In this document: piece after piece, positions 16,922-25,137 of the stretch | How positions within the stretch are numbered: the first letter of the stretch is position 1 | How the letters are laid out: each line of letters begins with the position of its first letter | Notes under the pieces: model-generated | Told to the model about the DNA's origin: nothing | What the model saw: only the letters and a program-made list of their open reading frames with translations | The model's database searches: none | DNA from: Tritonibacter scottomollicae | GTDB lineage: Bacteria > Pseudomonadota > Alphaproteobacteria > Rhodobacterales > Rhodobacteraceae | Direction: 5' to 3' | NCBI RefSeq assembly: GCF_003003215.1 | Contig: NZ_PVUF01000001.1 | Coordinates: 186,001-250,000 of the forward strand | DNA: 64,000 bases | Position numbers and translations under genes: made by a program

Positions 16922-17303
16922 TCAATCATATTGAACGAGCTCATATTCCACCCCCTCCTCGTCGTGAAAGTAGAACCGCCGTCCCGGTTCGTAGTCGCCA
17001 TGGTTCATGGGCGCATATCCAGCCTCCTTTACGGCGACCTCTGCGGCATCAAGATCATCGACGATCACGGCCAGATGGTTCAATGCGCCCTTGGTGGAAT
17101 AGGGTCTTGGGGGGGGGCGTCAGCTCTTCGGCGGGGGAGTAAAGCGCGAGGTAGCTGGACTTTGATCCCACATGCACGGTGTAGCCGCCGTTCAGTGCCG
17201 GGCCCTGCCAGCGGATATGCCATCCGAAGATTTTCTCCATCCATGCGGCGGTCTTGTGCGGATCACTCACACAGAGATTCGCGTGTTCGAGCGTTGCGGT
17301 CAT
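16922..17303 (-). pseudogene. VOC family (glyoxalase-like) protein, frameshifted at a run of nine C
   Basis: The gene starts MTATLEHANLCVSDPHKTAAWMEKIFGWHIRW, a typical VOC first module. It runs in frame to about residue 69 (SPAEELTPPP) and then changes frame. Reading one base fewer in the run (G on the plus strand, 17109-17117) restores a good C-terminal half: LNHLAVIVDDLDAAE, FYFHDEEGVEYELVQYD, stop at 16922. The repaired protein is about 126 residues, the normal size for a single VOC protein. As written the product ends at 17055 (82 residues). The run may be a sequencing error, a true inactivation or a phase-variable tract. It faces soxR across a spacer with a candidate SoxR site. Confidence 0.82.
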
Positions 17304-17353
17304 GGCTGTGGTTCCTTTCGATTTTGCTTGCCTGTGACCTTGGTAATTTCTAA

Positions 17354-17373
17354 ACCTAACTTTAGCTCAAGAT
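17354..17373. promoter_or_regulatory. Candidate SoxR operator between the VOC gene and soxR
   Basis: The 20 bases ACCTAACTTTAGCTCAAGAT agree at 13 of 20 positions with the SoxR box as I remember it (ACCTCAAGTTAACTTGAGGT) and form an imperfect palindrome around AGCT. The location in the divergent spacer is right for SoxR control of the VOC gene and of itself. Confidence 0.5.
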
Positions 17374-17458
17374 ATTTTTTTGACCGACGCACAATTTTTT
17401 CCGCTCGGGTTTCGCTGCGCGGCGAGGGCGACACGACGCGACAAGACAGGAGGCACAT

Positions 17459-17914
17459 ATGCCCGCATCACATGGACTGTCGATCGGATATCTGGCGGAG
17501 CGCACCGGCCTCGCGGTCTCGGCGATCCGCTACTACGAGGCGCAGGGCCTGCTGGAACCCTGGCGCAATGCCGGCGGCCAGCGCCGGTTCCACCGCGCCG
17601 ACATAAGGCGGCTGAGCTTCATCATGATCGCACAGAAATTCGGCTTCACCCTGCCGGAGATCCGCGAGCAGCTGCAGAGCCTGCCCAACAAGCGCACCCC
17701 GACCAAGGACGACTGGTCGCGTCTGTCGGCCGGGTTCCGCACCCATCTGGACGCGCGAATCGCAACCCTTGAGAAACTGCGGGATGATCTGGATGGTTGC
17801 ATCGGCTGCGGTTGCCTGTCGCTGCCCACCTGCGCGCTCTACAATGCGGAGGATAAAGCCGCAAAAAACGGGCAGGGACCGCGTTATCTGATGGGGGATC
17901 GGCCCGAAACTTGA
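17459..17914 (+). CDS. soxR: Redox-sensitive MerR-type regulator SoxR
   Basis: This 151-residue protein has a MerR helix-turn-helix (residues 8-52, YLAERTGLAVSAIRYYEAQGLL), a dimer helix (about 85-112) and the [2Fe-2S] cluster ligands C114, C117, C119 and C125. The spacing is exactly the C-X2-C-X-C-X5-C pattern that separates SoxR from other MerR proteins. It senses redox-cycling compounds and activates divergent or nearby genes. AGGAGG 6-11 bases before the ATG at 17459 is an ideal ribosome site. No soxS is present, as expected outside enterics; the frameshifted VOC gene is the obvious neighbour target. Confidence 0.95.
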   Translation: MPASHGLSIGYLAERTGLAVSAIRYYEAQGLLEPWRNAGGQRRFHRADIRRLSFIMIAQKFGFTLPEIREQLQSLPNKRTPTKDDWSRLSAGFRTHLDARIATLEKLRDDLDGCIGCGCLSLPTCALYNAEDKAAKNGQGPRYLMGDRPET

Positions 17915-18149
17915 CACTCCTGTCGATTAACGCCGTTATTTGCGCTTCGGGTGACGAAATCCGGCGCGCCCTATGTCGCATTTCCGGGTCTTTCAGGGAT
18001 CCTACGTAGGGTATGGATTGACCTCTCCATGCTGCAACCGCTAAGCAACCGCGCAAGAATGTTGCGCCCAACCGCCAGCGCATGCCGCATGCGCCCACCA
18101 GCCAAGGACCAGACGCGCGGGTCCGTACGATAGCCAAGGAGCACCTCGA

Positions 18150-19799
18150 ATGGCCGAGATTGAACGCGAAGCAATGGAATACGACGTTGTGATCGTCGGG
18201 GCCGGTCCCGCCGGTCTGTCGGCCGCGATCCGTCTAAAGCAACTCGACGCCGATCTGGACGTCGTGGTGCTGGAGAAGGGATCCGAGGTCGGCGCGCATA
18301 TCCTGTCCGGCGCGGTTCTGGACCCCTGCGGTCTGGACGCGCTGATGCCCGACTGGAAGGAAAAGGGCGCGCCGCTGAATGTCGCCGTCAAGGACGACAA
18401 TTTCTACATGCTGGGCGAAGCGGGCCAGATCCGCATCCCCAACGCGCCGATGCCGCCGTTGATGAACAACCACGGCAACTACATCGTCTCCATGGGCAAT
18501 GTCTGCCGCTGGATGGCGGAACAGGCCGAGGAGCTGGGCGTCGAGATTTTCCCCGGCATGGCCTGCTCCGAGCTGGTCTATGGCGACAAGGGCGAAGTCA
18601 AAGGCGTGGTCGCCGGGGTCTTTGGCCTTGAGGAAGACGGCTCTTACGGCCCCAACACCGAGCCAGGCATGGAGCTGCACGGCAAATACGTCTTCCTGTC
18701 CGAGGGCGTGCGCGGGTCGCTCTCCAAGGAAGTGATCGCCAAATACGGTCTGGCCGATGGCAAGGAAGTGCAGAAATACGGCCTCGGCATGAAGGAAATC
18801 TGGGAGATCGATCCCGCCAAGCACAAGGAAGGCTCCGTCACCCACACCATGGGCTGGCCGCTGAATTCCAACGCGGGCGGTGGGTCCTTCATCTATCACC
18901 TTGATAACAATCAGGTCTATGTGGGCTTCGTGGTGCACCTCAACTACAAGAACCCGCATCTCTACCCCTACATGGAGTTCCAGCGCTTCAAACATCACCC
19001 GATGGTGGCGGAGCTTCTGAAGGGCGGCAAGCGGGTGGCCTACGGCGCCCGCGCCATCACCGAGGGCGGCTATCAGTCGATGCCGAAGCTGACCTTCCCG
19101 GGCGGCGCGCTGTTGGGCTGTGCTGCTGGCATGGTCAACGTGCCGCGCATCAAGGGCAATCACAACGCCATGCTCTCGGGCAAGGCGGCTGCGGAGTCCG
19201 CTTATGCGGCGATCCAGGCGGGCCGCGCCTCGGACGAGCTGACCGGCTACGAGGACGACGTGCGCGACGGCCCCATCGGCAAGGACCTGAAGATGGTTCG
19301 CAACGTCAAGCCGATGTGGTCCAAATGGGGCCTCACCGCCTCGCTGGCGCTGGGTGGCTTCGACATGTGGACCAACAACCTCTTTGGCCTGTCTCTCTTT
19401 GGCACCCTGGGTCATGGCAAGAACGATGCCGAGGCGACGGAACCGGCCGAGAAGCACAAGACCATCGACTACCCGAAACCGGATGGCGTGTTGTCCTTTG
19501 ACCGGCTGACCAACGTGTCCTTCGCGGCGACCAACCACGAAGAAAGCCAGCCCTGCCACCTGCATCTGGGCAACAAGGACACGCCGATCTCCGTGAACCT
19601 GCCCAAATACGACGAACCGGCGCAGCGCTACTGCCCGGCGGGTGTCTATGAAGTGGTCGAAAAGGAGGGCAAGGCAGAGTTCGTGATTAACTTCCAGAAC
19701 TGTGTCCACTGCAAGACCTGCGACATCAAGGATCCGAGCCAGAACATCAACTGGACCACGCCACAGGGTGGCGACGGGCCGAACTACCCGAATATGTGA
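18150..19799 (+). CDS. Electron transfer flavoprotein-ubiquinone oxidoreductase (ETF-QO)
   Basis: This 549-residue membrane-associated enzyme carries electrons from ETF to ubiquinone, linking acyl-CoA and other flavin dehydrogenases to respiration. The N-terminal FAD-binding loop is VIVGAGPAGLSAAIRL (about 13-28). Central motifs are GGGSFIYHL and GCAAGMVNVPRIKG. The C-terminal [4Fe-4S] ligands are C in RYCPAGVYE and the three cysteines of CVHCKTCDIKDP. The length matches bacterial ETF-QO. AAGGAG 8-14 bases before the ATG supports the start. It serves dehydrogenases such as that at 3888. Confidence 0.97.
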   Translation: MAEIEREAMEYDVVIVGAGPAGLSAAIRLKQLDADLDVVVLEKGSEVGAHILSGAVLDPCGLDALMPDWKEKGAPLNVAVKDDNFYMLGEAGQIRIPNAPMPPLMNNHGNYIVSMGNVCRWMAEQAEELGVEIFPGMACSELVYGDKGEVKGVVAGVFGLEEDGSYGPNTEPGMELHGKYVFLSEGVRGSLSKEVIAKYGLADGKEVQKYGLGMKEIWEIDPAKHKEGSVTHTMGWPLNSNAGGGSFIYHLDNNQVYVGFVVHLNYKNPHLYPYMEFQRFKHHPMVAELLKGGKRVAYGARAITEGGYQSMPKLTFPGGALLGCAAGMVNVPRIKGNHNAMLSGKAAAESAYAAIQAGRASDELTGYEDDVRDGPIGKDLKMVRNVKPMWSKWGLTASLALGGFDMWTNNLFGLSLFGTLGHGKNDAEATEPAEKHKTIDYPKPDGVLSFDRLTNVSFAATNHEESQPCHLHLGNKDTPISVNLPKYDEPAQRYCPAGVYEVVEKEGKAEFVINFQNCVHCKTCDIKDPSQNINWTTPQGGDGPNYPNM

Positions 19800-19828
19800 C
19801 GGGCAGATTTGCCATGATGATCGTTTTG

Positions 19829-19854
19829 ATGGGGCGGCCTGCGGGTCGCCCCAT
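19829..19854 (+). terminator. Hairpin after ETF-QO
   Basis: ATGGGGCG and CGCCCCAT form an 8-bp stem 30 bases past the ETF-QO stop. No T-run follows, so termination strength is uncertain. Confidence 0.4.
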
Positions 19855-19923
19855 TGCGCATTGAGAATCCGGGGTCTACGCTCGCCTCCAGTTTTCTTGT
19901 GATCATGCTGGGGAGGCCCCTTC

Positions 19924-21642
19924 GTGCCAGTATCCTATCTTCGTTCCCTGACCTGCGCAGCGGCGCTTCTTCTGACCACGGGCCCGATGGCCGTGGCGGA
20001 CGGGCTGGCTGGGTCCTATCTGGCCGGGCGGGCGGCGACTTACGATAGCGACTTTGCCGCTTCGGCCAAATATTACACACGTGCGCTGGTCCGCGATCCG
20101 CAGAACGTCACGCTGATGGAAAACCTCGTCTACGCACAATTGGCGCTGGGGGATGTGAAATCCGCACTGCCGGTGGCGCAGCGGATGTGGGGCGCAGGCG
20201 TGCGCAGCCAGGTGGCCAATATCGTCATGGCGGGCAATCTCGCCCTGCAGGACGACTACGATGGGCTACTGGCCCGCGATTCCGAACAATTTGAAATCAG
20301 CCCGCTGGTCGATGGGCTGCTGGACGCATGGGCCTATATGGGCCAAGGGGCGGTTTCGCAGGCGCTGGAGCAGTTCGACGCGGTCGCAAAGCAAGATGGG
20401 CTGCGCTTCTTTGCCATGTATCACAAGGCCTTGGCGCTGGCCTCCGTCGGCGATTACGAGGGTGCGGAAGACCTCTTTGCTGCCAACGAGGGCCAACTGG
20501 GCCGGTCATCTCGCCGGGCCGCGATCGCGCGCGTGCAGGTGCTGTCGCAGCTGGGGCGCAGCGAACAGGCGCTGGAGGTGCTCGTCGAGAGTTTCGGCGA
20601 AGGGTTCGATCCGGCGCTGAGCGATCTGGCCGACCGATTGGCTGCCGGAGAGACTGCAGCGTTCTCCATCGCCCCAACACCGCGCGATGGTATGGCAGAG
20701 GTCTTCTTCAGCCTCGGTCAGGCCCTGTCGGGCGAGGCGGCCAATGACTACGTGCTGATGTATGCGCGGATGGCCGCGACCCTTAGCCCGGCGCATGTGG
20801 ACGCCATTCTGCTCAGCGCCGGTCTGCTGGATCAGATGGGACGCTACGAGCTGTCCATTGCCACCTACAAACAGGTGCCGCGTGATCATCCCGATTTCCA
20901 CGCCGCCGAACTGGGCCGTGCCGAGGCCCTGCGCCGATCCGCCAACCCGCAGGCCGCGGCCGAAGTGCTGGAGCAGCTGGTGCGCGACTTTCCGCAGCAC
21001 ATCGCGGTGCATATCGACCTCGGCGATCTGATGCGCCAGCAGGAAGATTATGCCGGTGCAGTCAAAGCATATGATCGTGCGCTGGAGCTTAGCCCGGAGG
21101 GGGCGAACAATCGCTGGTTCCTGCTCTATGCGCGCGCCATCTGCCACGAACGTCTCAAGAATTGGGATGCGGCAGAAGCCGACTTCCGCGCCGCGCTGGA
21201 GATCGACCCGGACCAGCCGCAGGTGCTCAATTACCTCGGCTATTCGCTGGTGGAGCGGCAGGAGAATCTCGACGAGGCGCTGTCGATGATCGAACGCGCC
21301 GTCGCCGCACGTCCAGATAGCGGCTACATCGTCGACAGTCTCGGGTGGGTGCTTTACCGGCTTGGCGACTATGAGGCGGCAGTTGGTCACCTGGAGCGCG
21401 CGGTGGAGCTGATGCCGGTGGACCCTGTGGTGAATGACCATTTGGGCGATGTCTATTGGGCCGTTGGGCGCAAGCTGGAGGCAGAGTTTCAGTGGAAGCG
21501 CGCGCTGTCCTTCGTCGACCCCGATGACGCGGATGCCGAGGCCGATCCAGAGCGCATCCGGCGCAAGCTGGATGTCGGTCTGGACGTGGTGCTGGCCGAA
21601 GAGGGGGCCAAGCCCCTGCAGGTCGCCAATGACGACAGCTGA
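19924..21642 (+). CDS. Tetratricopeptide repeat protein, exported
   Basis: This 572-residue protein has a signal peptide (about 1-25, ending PMAVADG). Multiple TPR units follow, clearest from about 345 to 540: LGDLMRQQEDYAGAVKAYDRALELSP, then LKNWDAAEADFRAALEIDPDQPQ, LGYSLVERQENLDEALSMIERA and LGDYEAAVGHLERAVELMP. Such proteins act as scaffolds in the envelope; no partner is evident. The start is a GTG at 19924 with GGGGAGG 6-12 bases before it. Its stop lies 14 bases inside ispE, so the two are translationally coupled, although no functional link is known. Confidence 0.9.
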   Translation: MPVSYLRSLTCAAALLLTTGPMAVADGLAGSYLAGRAATYDSDFAASAKYYTRALVRDPQNVTLMENLVYAQLALGDVKSALPVAQRMWGAGVRSQVANIVMAGNLALQDDYDGLLARDSEQFEISPLVDGLLDAWAYMGQGAVSQALEQFDAVAKQDGLRFFAMYHKALALASVGDYEGAEDLFAANEGQLGRSSRRAAIARVQVLSQLGRSEQALEVLVESFGEGFDPALSDLADRLAAGETAAFSIAPTPRDGMAEVFFSLGQALSGEAANDYVLMYARMAATLSPAHVDAILLSAGLLDQMGRYELSIATYKQVPRDHPDFHAAELGRAEALRRSANPQAAAEVLEQLVRDFPQHIAVHIDLGDLMRQQEDYAGAVKAYDRALELSPEGANNRWFLLYARAICHERLKNWDAAEADFRAALEIDPDQPQVLNYLGYSLVERQENLDEALSMIERAVAARPDSGYIVDSLGWVLYRLGDYEAAVGHLERAVELMPVDPVVNDHLGDVYWAVGRKLEAEFQWKRALSFVDPDDADAEADPERIRRKLDVGLDVVLAEEGAKPLQVANDDS

Positions 21643-22453
21643 GGTCTTTGCCCCGGCCAAGATCAACCTGACCCTGCATGTGACCGGTCGCCGCGCGGAC
21701 GGGTATCATCTGCTCGACAGTCTTGTGGCATTTGCCAATGTCGGCGACCGGTTGCGGCTGACCTCCGGCGCGGATTTATCGCTGTCTGTCACCGGACTGT
21801 TTGCCAGGGGCGTGCCAGAAGACGGGCGCAATCTGGTCTGGCGTGCGGCTGAAGGGGCGGGTTGGCGCGGCCAGATTGATCTGGAGAAGAACCTGCCGCA
21901 TGGGGCCGGAATTGGCGGCGGCTCATCCGATGCCGCGGCGCTGCTAACTGCGCTGCAGGAGCAGGGGGTGCCTGTGCCGCCAGACTTGCCGCTGTCTTTA
22001 GGCGCGGATGTGCCTGTGTGCATGGCAGCACGTGCTGCGCGCATGCAAGGCATCGGTGAGGAGATCACCCCCGTGCCCCTGCCGAAGCTGCCAGCATTGT
22101 TGGTCAATCCTGGTGTCGAGGTGCCGACAGGCGCTGTCTTCTCGGCGCTGGAAAAGCGTGAAAGTACCGCCATGCCCGCCGATATGCCGCTGTTCGACGG
22201 TGTCGAGGATTGCGCCGAATGGTTGGCGGCGCAGCGCAACGATCTGGAGCCTGCCGCCCTCATCGTCGCCCCGCTGATTGAGCGGGCCCTGGGGGATTTG
22301 CGCAGCTCGCGCGATGCGTTGATGGCGCGGATGTCGGGCTCTGGTGCGACCTGTTTCGCGCTCTACCCAAGCCTGAAGGCCGCGCATTTCGCTGCCTATG
22401 AGATCGGCGCAGAGCATCCCGACTGGTGGTGCGTGGCCACGGAGCTCGGATAA
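21629..22453 (+). CDS. ispE: 4-diphosphocytidyl-2-C-methyl-D-erythritol kinase
   Basis: This 274-residue GHMP kinase phosphorylates CDP-methylerythritol in the non-mevalonate isoprenoid pathway. It shows APAKINLTLHVTGRRADGYHLLDS (residues 6-29) and the ATP loop LPHGAGIGGGSSDAAAL (about 89-105), with the C-terminal MSGSGATCFAL. It starts inside the upstream TPR gene. A polyprenyl diphosphate synthase, which consumes the pathway products, is convergent just downstream. Confidence 0.96.
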   Translation: MTTAEVFAPAKINLTLHVTGRRADGYHLLDSLVAFANVGDRLRLTSGADLSLSVTGLFARGVPEDGRNLVWRAAEGAGWRGQIDLEKNLPHGAGIGGGSSDAAALLTALQEQGVPVPPDLPLSLGADVPVCMAARAARMQGIGEEITPVPLPKLPALLVNPGVEVPTGAVFSALEKRESTAMPADMPLFDGVEDCAEWLAAQRNDLEPAALIVAPLIERALGDLRSSRDALMARMSGSGATCFALYPSLKAAHFAAYEIGAEHPDWWCVATELG

Positions 22454-22461
22454 TTTCCAAC

Positions 22462-22494
22462 GACATCCCCTGCCGCACAGAGCGCGGGGATGTC
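22462..22494. terminator. Hairpin between convergent ispE and polyprenyl synthase genes
   Basis: GACATCCCC and GGGGATGTC form a perfect 9-bp stem with a 15-base loop. It lies between two convergent stops and may serve both directions, but it lacks a T-run. Confidence 0.45.
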
Positions 22495-22514
22495 TGGCTG
22501 ATCGGCCGCTCGGA

Positions 22515-23513
22515 TCAATGCAGCCGCGACACCACGTAATCGGCCAGATCAATCAGCATCGTGCGGATCGGGTGCTCTGGCAGGGCTGTCAGTGCGGTCT
22601 TTGCCTTTTCGGCCCAGGCGACGGCATCCACGCGAGTAGCCTCCAGCGTGGCATATTTCGCCATCAGCTCCAGCGCGTGTTCCAGGTCGCCGTCCTGCTG
22701 GCGTCCCTTGGCGATGGTGCGCTCCCAGAAGGCGCGCTCCTCATCCGTGGCCTGCGCGATCGCCTTGATCACCGGAAGGGTCAGCTTGCGCTCGCGGAAA
22801 TCATCGCCGACATTCTTGCCAGTCTTCGCAGCATCACCCTGATAATCCAGCAGGTCATCGGCAATCTGGAAGGCGATCCCCAGCGCATCACCATAGTCGA
22901 ACAGCGCCTGCACCTGCGGCTCGGGCGCGCCTGCGATGACACCGCCCACTTCGGTCGCGGCGGAGAACAGCGCCGCCGTCTTCCCACGCACCACCTGCAG
23001 ATAGATGTCTTCGGTGGTGCCCAGATCGGTGGCCGCCGTCATCTGCAGCACTTCGCCCTCGGCAATCGTGGCCGAGGCATTGGCGAGGATATCCAGCACC
23101 CGCAACGATCCGGTATCCACCATCAGCTGGAAGCTGCGGGCAAAGAGGTAATCCCCAACCAGGACCGAGCTTTTGTTGTCCCACAGCAGGTTGGCGGTGG
23201 GCCGCCCCCGACGCTGCGCGCTCTCGTCGACCACATCATCATGCAGCAGCGTCGCGGTATGAATGAACTCGACCGTTGCTGCCAGTTTCAGATGGTGATC
23301 GCCCTCATAGCCACACATCCGCGCCGCCGCCAACGTCAGCATCGGGCGTAGACGCTTGCCGCCGGCCTCGACCAGATGCGCGGTCACCTCGGGGATGCGG
23401 GGCGCATGTTTCGACGCCATCCGCTCGCGGATCAGCAGGTTCACGGCGTCCAGCTCCTCGGCGAGGGTGGCTGCCAGCATTTCATGGGGTTTCTGCGTCA
23501 TCACCTGGTTCAT
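22515..23513 (-). CDS. Polyprenyl diphosphate synthase (octa-/decaprenyl type)
   Basis: This 332-residue trans-prenyltransferase shows GGKRLRP (about 51-57), the first aspartate-rich motif LLHDDVVDES and the second, ADDLLDYQGD. It condenses isopentenyl diphosphate onto allylic primers to make the long side chain of ubiquinone; the size and KLTLPVI motif fit an IspB/DdsA-type enzyme. Chain length is not predicted. The ATG at 23513 is preferred to a TTG at 23540 that would add nine residues. It is divergent from the DUF2007 gene. Confidence 0.93.
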   Translation of the reverse strand: MNQVMTQKPHEMLAATLAEELDAVNLLIRERMASKHAPRIPEVTAHLVEAGGKRLRPMLTLAAARMCGYEGDHHLKLAATVEFIHTATLLHDDVVDESAQRRGRPTANLLWDNKSSVLVGDYLFARSFQLMVDTGSLRVLDILANASATIAEGEVLQMTAATDLGTTEDIYLQVVRGKTAALFSAATEVGGVIAGAPEPQVQALFDYGDALGIAFQIADDLLDYQGDAAKTGKNVGDDFRERKLTLPVIKAIAQATDEERAFWERTIAKGRQQDGDLEHALELMAKYATLEATRVDAVAWAEKAKTALTALPEHPIRTMLIDLADYVVSRLH

Positions 23514-23569
23514 CACATTCCCGACTGATAGGCTCGACAAGACCCCGGTCTTGCCCTTAGATCCATGAT

Positions 23570-23791
23570 ATGAAGGAACTTTTGCGCAGCACAGACCCTA
23601 CGGTCATCGCCTTTGCCTCCGCTCTTCTCGACGGAGAGGGTATAGACTGCTTTGAAATGGACGTAAATATGAGCGTGCTCGAGGGCGGCATAGGAATTTT
23701 CCCCCGCCGCCTGTTGGTGCATCCCGATGATTTGGAGGATGCGCAGGTGGTGATGCGCGACAATGATCTGCCGGTGTCCGACCGTGGCTGA
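23570..23791 (+). CDS. DUF2007 domain protein
   Basis: This 73-residue protein contains LLRSTDPTVIAFASALLDGEGID and LLVHPDDLEDAQVVM, the DUF2007 (putative signal transducing protein) pattern of a small ferredoxin-like fold. It has no signal peptide or membrane segment. Its function is unknown. It overlaps the following methyltransferase gene by 8 bases if that gene starts at the GTG, so they form a pair. Confidence 0.82.
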   Translation: MKELLRSTDPTVIAFASALLDGEGIDCFEMDVNMSVLEGGIGIFPRRLLVHPDDLEDAQVVMRDNDLPVSDRG

Positions 23792-24563
23792 TGCGGTTGG
23801 GTTTACCGACGCGGAGCTGAGTACGGACGGTTTTCTCGGCGGAAAAATCACGCTTTTACAACCCCGATCCGGGTATCGCGCGGGGGTGGACCCGGTGTTT
23901 CTGGCCGCCGCGGTCAATGCCCGGGCAGGGCAGCGGGTTCTGGAGCTTGGCTGTGGCGCTGGTCAGGCGCTGCTGTGTCTGGGCGCGCGGGTGCCCGATC
24001 TGGCGCTCTGCGGGGTGGAGCTGCAGGCGCCTTATGCGGATCTTGCGCGTCGAAATGCCGCCGCCAACGCGGCGTCAGCCCGCATCTGGACCGCCGATCT
24101 GACTGCGCTTCCGGCAGAGCTGCGCCAGCAGAGCTTTGACCATGTGATTGCCAATCCGCCCTATTATCGCGCCGGGGCTCATAGCCCTGCCCAGGATGCA
24201 GGTCGGCGCACGGCACTTGGCGAAGGCACCCCGCTGGATCTCTGGTTCGAGACGGCGGCGCGGCGGCTGGCCCCCCGAGGGTACCTGCATATGATTCAGC
24301 GGGCAGATCGCCTGCCCGACATGATCGCGGCCGCGCGCGGGCGGCTTGGCTCCCTCGAGGTCTTGCCCTTGGCCCCGCGTGTCGGGCGCGCGGCTGAGTT
24401 GGTGATCCTGCGGGCCCGCAAGGGCGGACGAGGTGACTTCTGCCTCCATCCCCCGCTGATCCTGCATGAGGGTGCGGCGCATGAACGGGACGGCGAGGAC
24501 TACAGTGCGCCGGTGCGCGCGATTCTACGCTCCGCAGCGGAGCTGCCTTGGCCCGGCAGCTGA
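23784..24563 (+). CDS. tRNA1(Val) (adenine(37)-N6)-methyltransferase-like protein
   Basis: This is a class I SAM-dependent methyltransferase of about 259 residues. FLGGKITLLQPRSGYRAGVDPVFLAAAV precedes the SAM-binding VLELGCGAGQALL, and the catalytic NPPYY motif of adenine-N6/glutamine methyltransferases is at about residue 121. It resembles the TrmN6 (YfiC) group, which methylates A37 of tRNA-Val. I start at the GTG at 23784, overlapping the DUF2007 stop; an ATG at 23763 is a longer alternative with a 29-bp overlap. Neither has a strong ribosome site. Confidence 0.85.
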   Translation: MADAVGFTDAELSTDGFLGGKITLLQPRSGYRAGVDPVFLAAAVNARAGQRVLELGCGAGQALLCLGARVPDLALCGVELQAPYADLARRNAAANAASARIWTADLTALPAELRQQSFDHVIANPPYYRAGAHSPAQDAGRRTALGEGTPLDLWFETAARRLAPRGYLHMIQRADRLPDMIAAARGRLGSLEVLPLAPRVGRAAELVILRARKGGRGDFCLHPPLILHEGAAHERDGEDYSAPVRAILRSAAELPWPGS

Positions 24564-24797
24564 TACGGTGGCCGTGGAACAAGGTGGTCGTGACAATTTG
24601 CGCTGGTGTTGTGGTCGGCATGTGAGAATTCGGACAGGACCTGCCTAATCGCCCGCCGGTATAGGCGGGAACTAGCCAAAAGTTACAAATTGTCCAAAAG
24701 AACCATGCCGAATTGTGCGCCTGCAGCGTGACAGGTTGAAAGAAGCATGCTCCAATCCCCATGTAGATTACTCAAGCTTTGTAGAAGGAGGAATGAC

Positions 24798-24965
24798 ATG
24801 AGCCTCAGCTCGCATCTCAACCAACTGAAGAAGAAGCACGAGCATCTGAGCTTTGAAGTAGAACGAGCAGAGAAATCCCCGGCCACCGACCGAATGCACA
24901 TCAAATCCCTTAAAAAGGAAAAGCTGCGCCTGAAGGATGAGATCGAACGCCTCCATCACGCCTGA
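24798..24965 (+). CDS. YdcH family (DUF465) small protein
   Basis: This 55-residue, highly charged helical protein (HLNQLKKKHEHLSFEVERAE..., KSLKKEKLRLKDEIERLHH) has the DUF465 pattern of two short coiled-coil helices. Its function is unknown; such proteins are abundant in alphaproteobacteria. AAGGAGGA about 6-13 bases before the ATG at 24798 is a near-perfect ribosome site, suggesting high expression. It is monocistronic, with a terminator at 25080. Confidence 0.87.
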   Translation: MSLSSHLNQLKKKHEHLSFEVERAEKSPATDRMHIKSLKKEKLRLKDEIERLHHA

Positions 24966-25079
24966 TGGCAAAAGCGGCGCGGGGGCGACTGCACGTCCAG
25001 CACCGTCCCCGGCGCCAAGTCCCGTAAGCCCTCCGTGGTTTAACGCGATCCAGGGGCAAAATCTGACCCCGAGACAGCC

Positions 25080-25112
25080 AAGGCCCTGCAATCCGCAGGG
25101 CCTTTATTTATT
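25080..25112. terminator. Terminator shared by the YdcH-like gene and the EamA exporter
   Basis: AAGGCCCTGC and GCAGGGCCTT form a 10-bp perfect stem with a 5-base loop, followed on the plus strand by TATTTATTT. It lies between convergent genes, and the A bases before the stem allow function in both directions. Confidence 0.8.
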
Positions 25113-25137
25113 TCAAAAGTTGGAAACTGCTGCCGGC

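Noticed and set aside
18234-19709. 491-codon minus-strand frame opposite ETF-QO
   Set aside because: Antisense shadow of a clear ETF-QO gene.
19898-19907. TGTGATCATG before the TPR gene, near the TCA palindrome
   Set aside because: Only 8 of 10 bases match, it is single, and it lies next to a ribosome site, so I do not count it as an operator.
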